From the NCBI GenBank assembly GCA_910584125.1, contig CAJTXU010000015.1, forward strand, positions 1-64,000: 64,000 bases of DNA, written 5' to 3'. The stretch is from an uncultured Muribaculaceae bacterium. GTDB lineage: Bacteria; Bacteroidota; Bacteroidia; Bacteroidales; Muribaculaceae. The notes beneath the pieces were generated by a model. It saw nothing but the letters and a program-made list of their open reading frames with translations. It was not told the DNA's origin and did not search any database. A program made the position numbers and the translations under genes. Position 1 is the first letter of the stretch, and each line of letters begins with the position of its first letter. Positions 26,809 to 34,581 of the stretch are shown in pieces.

Positions 26809-26854
26809 AACGGACCGCTTTTTAAGGAAAAATTTCTTTAATAAGCGGTCCGTT
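26809..26854 (-). terminator. Ferritin terminator / dyad upstream of pckA
   Basis: AACGGACCGCTT (26809-26820) and AAGCGGTCCGTT (26843-26854) are perfect 12-bp inverted arms around an AT-rich centre that can extend the stem. It lies after the ferritin gene and immediately before the pckA -7 box. Confidence 0.65.
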
Positions 26855-26880
26855 AACTAAAATTTAGACTTGCGGTCGGG

Positions 26881-27393
26881 TCATCTGGGCTGCGGGGCGG
26901 TGAAAGTGCGGGCGCCCAGCTCGCGGTCTATCTGCAGGATGCCTGTGCCGTCCTGGCCCACGAGGCTGAGGTTGTCGAGGATTTCCTGGACGGAAGCCTC
27001 CTCCTCGACCTGCTCGGCGATATACCAGTTGAGCATCTGGCGTGTTGCGTAGTCTTTCTCCGCCTCGGCCAGGTCATAGAGGGCGTAGATGCGCTTGGTG
27101 ACCTCCTGCTCGTGAGCGAGCGTGTCGGCGAACGCCTCCTCGAGCGACGACCATTCCTGCTTCACCTGTTCGATCGCGCCGAGGCGCACCACGCCGTCGC
27201 GGTCGTGGACGTAGTTCATGAAGATCTCGGCGTGAGCCACCTCTTCCCGGGCCTGGATGCGGAACCAGTTCGCCACGCCCGTGCGGCCCTTCTCGCGCCA
27301 GAAGTTGGAGAGCGAGAGATAGAGATAGGCCGATGTGAACTCGAAATTGATCTGGTCGTTGATGGCCGATGCAAGTTTTTCGTAAATTTTCAT
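26881..27393 (-). CDS. ftnA: Bacterial non-heme ferritin
   Basis: Ferritin of 170 residues that oxidises Fe(II) and stores iron in a 24-subunit shell. Seen: N-terminal helix MKIYEKLASAINDQINFEFT with the ferroxidase Glu, EEVAHAEIFMNYV carrying the Glu-x-x-His ligands, and the second-half helix EQVEEEASVQEILDNL with further Glu ligands. Length and motifs match FtnA rather than bacterioferritin (no heme-binding Met pattern recognised). It is transcribed alone, divergently from the SDR-like gene. No confident promoter was found in the 160-bp divergent spacer on this strand. Confidence 0.95.
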   Translation of the reverse strand: MKIYEKLASAINDQINFEFTSAYLYLSLSNFWREKGRTGVANWFRIQAREEVAHAEIFMNYVHDRDGVVRLGAIEQVKQEWSSLEEAFADTLAHEQEVTKRIYALYDLAEAEKDYATRQMLNWYIAEQVEEEASVQEILDNLSLVGQDGTGILQIDRELGARTFTAPQPR

Positions 27394-27482
27394 AACTGTA
27401 TTGATATGTATGATTTGTGTTTTAACCTCACTATTAACGCAGACAACGGCCCAAAAAGTTTATGTCGGGGCGGAATAATTTT

Positions 27483-27513
27483 AAGGTCTCTAAGGTCTCT
27501 AAGGTCTTTAAGG
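27483..27513 (+). repeat. 9-bp tandem array AAGGTCNNT, copy 2
   Basis: AAGGTCTCT, AAGGTCTCT, AAGGTCTTT, AAGG. It ends 10 bp before the TTTG -33 of the next promoter. Confidence 0.85.
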
Positions 27514-27523
27514 GGTGGTGGTA

Positions 27524-27555
27524 TTTGCTTGTTTGTGAAATAAGAGTTATTTTTG
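27524..27555 (+). promoter_or_regulatory. Promoter of the SDR-like / DUF115-like gene pair
   Basis: TTTG (27524-27527), 20 bp, TATTTTTG (27548-27555). Transcription should start near 27562, leaving at most about 12 nt before the GTG at 27574. Confidence 0.7.
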
Positions 27556-27573
27556 CAGTCTAAATGCAAAGAC

Positions 27574-28410
27574 GTGGAAATCATCGAAGGCAATGAGGGA
27601 CTGTGGAGAGTGGCCGGCGGCGATACGATGGCCGGACGATACGTGCTGGAACGCCTGCGCGGCGGCGACGTGCCGTCGCGGCCGACGCTGTTTCTCTGTG
27701 AGGAAGACGGTGAGGCCGATGCCGACGTGACACGCCGGCTGCTGTCGGAGATCGAGGCGGCCCCGCCCGTCAACCTTGTCTATCTCAGTTCGTGGCAGGT
27801 CTACAGCCCCGACGCCGGCGAGGGGGTCGACGAGACACGGCCGACGTTCGCGCGTAGCGACGCGGGGCGTGCTTGTCTCCGTTGTGAGCGTATGCTCACC
27901 GAGTGGGCCGAGGCCCGCGGGGTAACGCTCACGGTGGTGCGTCCCGCGCCGATGTTCGGCAAGGGAATGTCCGGTCCGATGCTGCGGCTGTTCAACCGTG
28001 TGGTGCGTGGCCATTACGTCCACATCCGCGGCAACGGCGCGAAGCTGTCGGCCGTCACCGCATATGATGTGGCGAAAGCCATGGTCGCGCTCGCCGGACA
28101 TCCCGGCATATTCAACGTCTCCGACGGCCGCGCGCATACCTGGCTCGCGCTCGCCGAGGCCATGACCGCCAACGCCGGCTCCCAGAAGCGCATGACCACG
28201 ATGCCTGAGAAGTGGGCGCGCACGGTTTACCGCGCTTTCCGCTGGCTGCCGATCGTGCAGGAGACCCTGTCGGCCGATGCGCTCGAGCCGGTGTCGCGAA
28301 CACTTACGCTCGACAATGCCAAGGTCGTGCGTGAGACTGGCATTGAATTCCACGACACTCTCGCCGTGATAGCGAGAACAGACAAAGACTATCCATATGA
28401 AGACGCTTGA
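27574..28410 (+). CDS. NAD(P)-binding epimerase/SDR-like protein, active site degraded
   Basis: Protein of about 278 residues with the fold of extended short-chain dehydrogenases/NAD-dependent epimerases. Seen: a weak glycine loop AGGDTMAG, VNLVYLSSWQVYSP (the usual SSxxVYG strand), TVVRPAPMFGKGM, and YDVAKAMVALAGHPGIFNVSD. Where active relatives have YGRSK, this protein reads AGRAC, so the catalytic Tyr and Lys are missing; the middle Gly of the nucleotide loop is also lost. The start is uncertain: the open frame begins inside the promoter, so GTG 27574 or ATG 27628 must be used. It overlaps the next gene by 14 bp. It is likely a pseudoenzyme or nucleotide-sugar-binding protein (inference). 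Confidence 0.65.
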   Translation: MEIIEGNEGLWRVAGGDTMAGRYVLERLRGGDVPSRPTLFLCEEDGEADADVTRRLLSEIEAAPPVNLVYLSSWQVYSPDAGEGVDETRPTFARSDAGRACLRCERMLTEWAEARGVTLTVVRPAPMFGKGMSGPMLRLFNRVVRGHYVHIRGNGAKLSAVTAYDVAKAMVALAGHPGIFNVSDGRAHTWLALAEAMTANAGSQKRMTTMPEKWARTVYRAFRWLPIVQETLSADALEPVSRTLTLDNAKVVRETGIEFHDTLAVIARTDKDYPYEDA

Positions 28411-29287
28411 CAGGATCAGGCAGGCGGCGTCTAAGACGGGCGCCACGCTCGCCTCGTTCATAAAGGTGGCGCTAATGTCGCGCCGCCCCTCGCCCCGCTC
28501 GCGCGAGAACCGCGACACAATCATCATCATGGGCAACGGTCCGTCGCTGCGCTACGCCATGGAGCACGACATGGACGTGCTGCTGTCGTATCCCCGGCTG
28601 GCCGTGAACCTCTCGGCTCTCGCCCCCGAATTCCGTACGCTGCGGCCGCAATATTACATACTCGCCGACATAGCCTTCTTCCTCAAGGAGAAGACAGGCA
28701 AGGTACCCGCGCTATGGGAGGCGCTTGGCCGCGTCGACTGGGAGATGACGCTTTTCCTGCCGGCCACGGCGCGCCGCATGGAGGAGGTGCGCCGGCTTCC
28801 GGCCAACGTCACGGTGAAGTATTACAATCTCACTCCCGCCGAGGGGTTCGAGGTGCTGATGCATCCACTGTATGACTCCGGCCTCGCGATGCCGAGGCCC
28901 CGGAACGTGCTGATTCCGTCGATAATGTCGGCCGTGCGCGAGGGCTTCAGGCGGATTGTGCTGATCGGCGCCGACCACAACTGGAGCAAGACGCTCTGGG
29001 TCACCGAGCGCAACTGCGTGGTGTCGGTGCAGCCCCACTTCTATAAGGACGACGACAAGGAGCTGCGCCGCGCCGAAGAGATTTTCAAGAACGTCAGGCT
29101 CCACGAGGTGTATGAGAACTACGCCATCGCGTTCCGCAGCTATTTCAACGTTAAGGCATATGTGGAACGGCGCGGCGTAGAGGTGCTCAACGCCACGCCG
29201 GGAAGCTTCATCGACGCGTTCGCGCGCGTCAGCCTCGGCTCACTTCGAAAACAAGGGTCTCGATCTCTGACTCCCTCGGAGCGATGA
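28397..29287 (+). CDS. DUF115/MptE-like Rossmann protein
   Basis: Protein of 296 residues without a signal peptide. The segment DTIIIMGNGPSLRYAMEHDM carries the GNGPSL motif of the DUF115 / 6-hydroxymethylpterin diphosphokinase MptE-like fold, also seen in proteins that act on surface polysaccharides. Further conserved-looking pieces are PQYYILADIAFF, RIVLIGADHNWSKTLWV and YENYAIAFRSYFNVKAYVERRG. The precise reaction is unknown; a glycan-related transferase is my best guess. It overlaps the SDR-like gene by 14 bp and shares its promoter. Its last 59 bp overlap the 3' end of the convergent gene on the other strand. Confidence 0.6.
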   Translation: MKTLDRIRQAASKTGATLASFIKVALMSRRPSPRSRENRDTIIIMGNGPSLRYAMEHDMDVLLSYPRLAVNLSALAPEFRTLRPQYYILADIAFFLKEKTGKVPALWEALGRVDWEMTLFLPATARRMEEVRRLPANVTVKYYNLTPAEGFEVLMHPLYDSGLAMPRPRNVLIPSIMSAVREGFRRIVLIGADHNWSKTLWVTERNCVVSVQPHFYKDDDKELRRAEEIFKNVRLHEVYENYAIAFRSYFNVKAYVERRGVEVLNATPGSFIDAFARVSLGSLRKQGSRSLTPSER

Positions 29288-30461
29288 TCTCGACTCGCAG
29301 CCAGCGGTAACGCACGGCGCGCAGCAGCCGTATGTGGGGCCCGGCGCTTCGCGCGAGCAGATGCCAGCGCTCGCGATGGTGCGAGCCGTAGAGGCTCACC
29401 TTCAGCGACTGGTCGCTCTCCCTCTTCTCCGCCGGCGACATGCCGTGGCAGCGTGGGAAGACTCCCCTCACGGTCAGGCCCCGAATGCGTTTGTGCGTCT
29501 CGGGAAGCCCCAGGTCGAGCGGCGCGGTCGAGATGACGACATGGGTATATGGCCTCGACGGATTGTCGGGATCGTCGGGATCGGCGGTGTCGTCGGCCCC
29601 GAGCGCCGGGTAGTTGTTCCAGTCGCTCAGGTTCTTGAGTTCGGAGGGGAGCTCGAGCGAGGATATCCCCGCGGTCGCCTTGGCCACAGGCACCGAGCCG
29701 ATGATGCGGAAGGCCGTGTCGGCCATAGCCGCCTCGCGCACGAGGTCTTCCGACATACGTCGGTAGCTCCACACGTTTACATTCTCGCCGAAATATTGCG
29801 ACGACCTGATGGCGGTGACCTGCTCGTCGCCCGTAAGCACGTCGCATTGCCGCGTGGCGTAGAAGTCGAGGTGGGTGACGCGCGGGGCGAAGTCGTCGGG
29901 CAGCGTGAACGGGTCGAGCGATACCGTCAGCTTCATCGGGTTGTTGACAATCTCGGTGAGGGTCTGCAGCGTGTTGCCCGACATGCGTGGCTCGCGGACG
30001 ATCATCAGCGGCGCGGCGGTGGATGGAAGCAGGAGTCTGGCCGCGCGCGGGGCGGCATGTGTCCCGTCGGCCAGCCTCAGCGCGTATCCGATGCGGAAAG
30101 GGCGCGTGAAGAGCGCCTCGCGGGCGCAGGCGGTGAAATAGGATGTCATCGCGCCGGTGACCGCCGTGGTCATGCGCTTGACGAGAGTCTCGCTCGCGGC
30201 GTTGCCGGTGGCGTTGCCCAGCCAGCCCGTGACGGTGGCTGTGTCGCCGTCGGGCACGCTGATGTTGACCGGCGTCACCGGGTGTGAATACCGCGACGAA
30301 GCGTAGGCGGAGGGTATCCGCGAGGTCAGGGCCCAGCGGGCCTCGGGCAGCTCGAACGCCGGCGTATCGGGCACGTCGGGTGTATCGGGCACGTCGGGAG
30401 CCTCGGGATAGATCGGCGTGCGGACATGGTTGCGGTCGTCAAGAGGAATTCTGATCAGCAT
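29229..30461 (-). CDS. Hypothetical protein, possibly element-derived
   Basis: Protein of 410 residues starting at ATG 30461 (MLIRIPLDDRNHVRTPIYPE); the longer frame from 30542 lacks support. No signal peptide. It has a proline/aspartate repeat near the N-terminus (APDVPDTPDVPDTP), beta-rich sequence in the middle, a second Asp/Pro patch near residues 300-310 and a C-terminus SLYGSHHRERWHLLARS followed by RYRWLRVEII. The C-terminal pattern reminds me of proteins carried on integrated Bacteroidales elements, but I cannot confirm a family. A TAATTTTG -7 box lies at 30471-30478, only 9 bp before the start, so the transcript may be almost leaderless. Its 3' end overlaps the DUF115-like gene. Confidence 0.6.
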   Translation of the reverse strand: MLIRIPLDDRNHVRTPIYPEAPDVPDTPDVPDTPAFELPEARWALTSRIPSAYASSRYSHPVTPVNISVPDGDTATVTGWLGNATGNAASETLVKRMTTAVTGAMTSYFTACAREALFTRPFRIGYALRLADGTHAAPRAARLLLPSTAAPLMIVREPRMSGNTLQTLTEIVNNPMKLTVSLDPFTLPDDFAPRVTHLDFYATRQCDVLTGDEQVTAIRSSQYFGENVNVWSYRRMSEDLVREAAMADTAFRIIGSVPVAKATAGISSLELPSELKNLSDWNNYPALGADDTADPDDPDNPSRPYTHVVISTAPLDLGLPETHKRIRGLTVRGVFPRCHGMSPAEKRESDQSLKVSLYGSHHRERWHLLARSAGPHIRLLRAVRYRWLRVEIIAPRESEIETLVFEVSRG

Positions 30462-30581
30462 TTTTTGCCGCAAAATTACGGCCCTGTCGTCGGTGGCGGC
30501 CTTTATCCATACACATATTACTAAAGAAGTGCAAAATATCAATTGAAAAAATGTGAATTATTATGAAAGATTCATAAAGAA

Positions 30582-30614
30582 TTTGTCGGCGTGGCTCGCC
30601 CGATAGTAATTTTG
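30582..30614 (+). promoter_or_regulatory. Promoter of the 967-residue secreted protein
   Basis: TTTG (30582-30585), 21 bp, TAATTTTG (30607-30614). The expected transcript starts about 20 nt before the ATG at 30641. Confidence 0.7.
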
Positions 30615-30640
30615 CACCGAGAACCAACGCGATAATAACA

Positions 30641-33544
30641 ATGAAACGAAAAATGCCAACCCTCGACGGGGTGAAGCGACTTATGCTGGCCGTTTCGCTC
30701 CTGGCCACCGGCGCCGTGATGTCGGCCGCCAACCTGCCTGACAGACCTCAGCAGGGCATCGACTACTCTGCGATTACCTACGAGTGGAAAGATTCCTCGG
30801 GGCGTGTCCGCACGTCGACACTTGCCGACAAGGCCGACTGCTACGAGCAGATAGTGGCCCTCTTCTCGGAGGTCTACACCAATCCCGCCGTACCTGGCTT
30901 CATCCGCGACAAGGCATACGGCCTTCCAGGTGCGGTGATAGACGAAATGCGCGACCCAGATGTGAAGTACGCGCCTTGCACTGAGGCTCCGTTCAATATG
31001 CCGGCCGATATGAAGGTCCAGACCCCTAAGGAAGGCGCCACCGCCCTTCTTGTGGAGATGGTCGATGACTATGTGTTCGATCCCAACCGGACTGCCGAGC
31101 AGCGTATACGGCTCATGAAATCCGTCCAGGTGCTCACCAACCAACTCTATATCGACACAAATGACGGCTCCGAAAATCCGGGCTATCTCTTCAACTATGT
31201 CGGATCGCTCAACCGGTTTTTCATCGTGACCAAAGGCTGCAACCGTGTGCCGTCCAACAAACCCTCCGGCTTCGAGCCGTTATATATGATGTTCGAGGAG
31301 TTCAGCCCGTCGAACAACGGCCCGATATTCGGAGCTTACGACCGTATGAACAGCGGGGAGCAGTTCCCGGTAGACCACAACTGTTCCTCTGTGTTGCGAC
31401 AGAACCATCTGATTGCGATGTCGGAGCAGGGAATCAATGACAACCATCAGGTCAATATTCTTTTCTATCTGCCCGACTGGAGGTTCATGGGCGACTCACG
31501 GGTCAATCATTCAAGTCCCGAACAGAAATACGAGTGGTACACATATTATGACACGGACCACATGCCTTTCGTGTTCTTCAGCAAGATCAACGCGGCCATC
31601 AAGGAGGCTCCCCGCGCGGATCCCGACCTCAAGTCGGCATGGGTCAAGGTGGAGTGGGAATCCACTTACAAGGAGGTGTCGAAGTCGAATGTCGCCGAGC
31701 GCTTCCTGGTCTACCGGGTGGTGAACGGTGTGATCGAGCCCGACCCTGTGCCCACATCCGATATATTGCTCGATGAGAGTATGCAGGACTCGCAGCTTCT
31801 TGACGACGGCTGCTCGCTCGTGTCGAAAGACAAGGAGGTCGTGGTCCACATCAAGGAACCCATGAAATCAATCGCCTACGACGTACGGTATATAATCAAG
31901 GGGCGCCGCTGGGGCTCGGACTTCGAGTTCACCGAGTCGAATGTGGTGAGCGCCACGATTCCTATGGCGGCCCCGTCGACATCGGATATCGAGGTCCGCA
32001 TAGGCGGCCACGGCAAGTCCGAGTATGATGATGTCAACGAGCGCAACAACTACTCCAACCCCATAAGTCTGCTTGACAAGAACGACCGCGACGCATATAT
32101 GCTCCGCCGCAAGCACCTCCGCGTCAAGGACCGCGACGGCGACGGATCTCTGTTCGTGCTGCGCCGCACGGTCCTCGACGCCAACGCCGACGGCAAGCCG
32201 TATGACGTGGCCTACATGGAGGTCGTGAGCGAAGAGACCGACCAATTTAATCAGTATGTCTACACCGCCGAAATCGTATATCCCGACGGCAGGCCGAGCG
32301 AGACGACACGCTTCAAGTCTCCGTTCAATCTAAATGACAGGAATCTCGACGGCGAGGAGTTCGTGAGGGCCGTGGACGCCAACCATGGAGTACTGGCGGA
32401 ATTCACCGACGTCTTCACGGCCGACACCAAGGAGGGCAAACAGCCGTCGGACTACGGCTACTACGTCGAATTCTTTCACTCGGCGGTCAGCGTACACGAC
32501 GAGAGCGGCGACAATCAGCCGACGGTCTCCAATATGGTGCAGGTGAATGTGCCTGTGCGTGAGATCCAGACAGGATTCCGTCCCTACACCGACGGCGAGG
32601 TGGCGGCCGACCGTGACGCGGCGCATCTCCTGCCCGCCACGCTCCCCGTGGTGAAAGTCGGCGTCCGTTCGAATCCCAACATCAAGGAGTATATCATAAC
32701 GGCCCCCGAACAGAAGAACAAGACCATCGCCCGCGTGGTGCGCACGGCCACCGGCTCGTTCGAGCTGAGCGCCCTCGGAGCCGACGGCAAGCCAGTGTCT
32801 CTCGGCACGATACCATCAGACAACGGAGAGAAGCCCGTCGTGGATCTTCTCTGCGAAGTGGCCGAGGGCGAGCATGTGTCGCTGACGCTGGTCTACAACG
32901 ACGGCAACACCTACGGCAACCGCCGCGTCGTGATGCCGGCCTCCCCGACCGTGAGAATCGTCGAGTCGGTCATCGCCAAGACCGGAGACGACCGCGACGG
33001 CAAGATCGGTTACGGCACGTATATCCGGTGGAACGCCGAGGGGGTCGACGGCTCCGCTCGTGACGGCGACAGCGACGGATTCACCGTGCATGGCTACCGC
33101 GCGTGGGTGAACGTCAACAATGCCGGCGAATACGAGCAGAAGTTCGGCATGGATGCCTACGGAGGCGACGAGTCCTCGCTTCCCTCCGGTTCGGGAGTCT
33201 CCCAGGAGCTTATCCAAGGCTTCCTGAGCCACAAGGCCGAGAGCGCGAATCCCGTCACCGTCGACCATCAGGTGCGCATGTATGCCGTGATTCCGGAGAA
33301 GCACAGGGTGTTCGCCGGCGCGCCGGTGGCCGGGGCCAAATATGCCGTGTACGATACCGGCAAGCTTGTGACCGCGTCCAACCATGACGGCATAGTGACC
33401 GGCATCGATTCCGTCATCGGCGAAGGCGACGGATGCGAGTATGAATACTACGACCTCGCCGGGCGCCGTGTCGGCGCCGCCTCGCTGCCCCGTGGAGTCT
33501 ACATCCGCGTGCGCGGCGGCAAGTCGGAGAAAATCATAATCTGA
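30641..33544 (+). CDS. Large secreted protein of unknown function
   Basis: Exported protein of 967 residues. The N-terminus has a positively charged start and hydrophobic core (KRLMLAVSLLATGAVMSAAN), a signal peptide. The body is beta-rich with no catalytic motif I recognise. Several segments look like repeated Ig or fibronectin-like strands (AYDVRYIIKGRRWGSDFEFT, YNDGNTYGNRRVVM) and there are Asp-rich loops (KDRDGDGSLFVLRR) that could bind calcium. The C-terminus (YYDLAGRRVGAASLPRGVYI then RVRGGKSEKIII) is a common Bacteroidales exported-protein tail. It has its own promoter and a strong terminator. Confidence 0.7.
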   Translation: MKRKMPTLDGVKRLMLAVSLLATGAVMSAANLPDRPQQGIDYSAITYEWKDSSGRVRTSTLADKADCYEQIVALFSEVYTNPAVPGFIRDKAYGLPGAVIDEMRDPDVKYAPCTEAPFNMPADMKVQTPKEGATALLVEMVDDYVFDPNRTAEQRIRLMKSVQVLTNQLYIDTNDGSENPGYLFNYVGSLNRFFIVTKGCNRVPSNKPSGFEPLYMMFEEFSPSNNGPIFGAYDRMNSGEQFPVDHNCSSVLRQNHLIAMSEQGINDNHQVNILFYLPDWRFMGDSRVNHSSPEQKYEWYTYYDTDHMPFVFFSKINAAIKEAPRADPDLKSAWVKVEWESTYKEVSKSNVAERFLVYRVVNGVIEPDPVPTSDILLDESMQDSQLLDDGCSLVSKDKEVVVHIKEPMKSIAYDVRYIIKGRRWGSDFEFTESNVVSATIPMAAPSTSDIEVRIGGHGKSEYDDVNERNNYSNPISLLDKNDRDAYMLRRKHLRVKDRDGDGSLFVLRRTVLDANADGKPYDVAYMEVVSEETDQFNQYVYTAEIVYPDGRPSETTRFKSPFNLNDRNLDGEEFVRAVDANHGVLAEFTDVFTADTKEGKQPSDYGYYVEFFHSAVSVHDESGDNQPTVSNMVQVNVPVREIQTGFRPYTDGEVAADRDAAHLLPATLPVVKVGVRSNPNIKEYIITAPEQKNKTIARVVRTATGSFELSALGADGKPVSLGTIPSDNGEKPVVDLLCEVAEGEHVSLTLVYNDGNTYGNRRVVMPASPTVRIVESVIAKTGDDRDGKIGYGTYIRWNAEGVDGSARDGDSDGFTVHGYRAWVNVNNAGEYEQKFGMDAYGGDESSLPSGSGVSQELIQGFLSHKAESANPVTVDHQVRMYAVIPEKHRVFAGAPVAGAKYAVYDTGKLVTASNHDGIVTGIDSVIGEGDGCEYEYYDLAGRRVGAASLPRGVYIRVRGGKSEKIII

Positions 33545-33570
33545 GCGCGAAGCCGCCCGGAAGACGGCAA

Positions 33571-33604
33571 GGGGCCGTCCGCATCGGTGCGGACGGCCCC
33601 TTTT
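33571..33604 (+). terminator. Intrinsic terminator between convergent genes
   Basis: GGGGCCGTCCGCA (33571-33583) and TGCGGACGGCCCC (33588-33600) form a perfect 13-bp stem followed by TTTT. Confidence 0.9.
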
Positions 33605-33633
33605 AAGGTTGAATAATTTGATAATGGAAATTG

Positions 33634-34365
33634 TCAGAGCGCGGCAACATCGTCGGCTGCCGTGAAGGCATTGGGCTCGACGCTGAGGATCAGGATGTAA
33701 CGCCCCGAGCCGTCGCTGTTGCGGTCGTCAAGCAACCTGACGTCGACAAGACTCCCCTGATAGTCGCCCACGGCCTCGAAGAGGTCGTCGGTCGCGGTGT
33801 TGAGGTCCATCGGAAGGCCCATGTCGGCCATTTCCTGGAGCAGCGTGCCGCAGAAATCCGTCTGTTTCTTCATGCCGTCGCGCCGCGAGGAGCCGGCATA
33901 AGGAAAGAGAAAGAAATAACCGAAATCACTCAGACTCTCGTTGTCGCCGTCGAAGCGGGCCATAGCGCTCACGTCGGGCACAAGGCCGTAGTAGTTGAGG
34001 CGGTAGCCGCCGTCCGTATCGAGCCAGAGCGTGCCGTTGTCGTCAAGCGGGGTGAGGCGTATGATCCGGCGCGAGCTGTCGACGCACTCGTGTTTCGACA
34101 CCCTGGGACTGATGCAGCCATAGACCTTGGTGAGCATCTCGAGCGCCGTGACATCGACGGGGAGCGGGGTCATGCTGTCGGCGGGCATCACGGTGCCCTT
34201 CGCGGGCACGGCCTGCGGGCCGGCGTCTGCCGCCGCCGGAATCCGGTCGAGCAACGCCGAGATCTCAGCTGCGGTCATGGTCGAGAACGTGTTGTCGCCC
34301 CTGGCCGTCGCCAGCGCGGCGAGCAATATCGCAATGGTCAGTATGTACCGTCCTAAGTGTTTCAT
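33634..34365 (-). CDS. Exported protein of unknown function
   Basis: Protein of 243 residues with a signal peptide (MKHLGRYILTIAILLAALATARG). The mature part has an N-terminal helical stretch (TFSTMTAAEISALLDRIPAA), a beta-rich middle (TLWLDTDGGYRLNYYGLVPDV), an Asp/Asn-rich segment and the C-terminus RYILILSVEPNAFTAADDVAAL. No family recognised. It is transcribed away from the 215-bp spacer next to the Tricorn-like protease gene; no clear promoter was found in that spacer. Confidence 0.65.
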   Translation of the reverse strand: MKHLGRYILTIAILLAALATARGDNTFSTMTAAEISALLDRIPAAADAGPQAVPAKGTVMPADSMTPLPVDVTALEMLTKVYGCISPRVSKHECVDSSRRIIRLTPLDDNGTLWLDTDGGYRLNYYGLVPDVSAMARFDGDNESLSDFGYFFLFPYAGSSRRDGMKKQTDFCGTLLQEMADMGLPMDLNTATDDLFEAVGDYQGSLVDVRLLDDRNSDGSGRYILILSVEPNAFTAADDVAAL

Positions 34366-34530
34366 TTTTCAAGTGATTTGAGTGTTGTGCGCTGATTCAG
34401 GAGCTCAATTGTTTCCGGTCTGATCAATTATATCTACATAACCGCGCCTGTCTTGATAAAGTTCGGAAAAATTATGATAAAATGTTTTACAACACGTTTT
34501 TAACACTTCCGCCCTCATATTTAACACACG

Positions 34531-34564
34531 AATGGCGCGGCGTCCGTCGGGATGCCGCGCCATT
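34531..34564 (-). terminator. Hairpin after the Tricorn-like protease
   Basis: AATGGCGCGGC (34531-34541) and GCCGCGCCATT (34554-34564) form a perfect 11-bp stem, starting 18 bp after the protease stop codon. Confidence 0.65.
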
Positions 34565-34581
34565 TCGGGTCTTAAGGGGGC

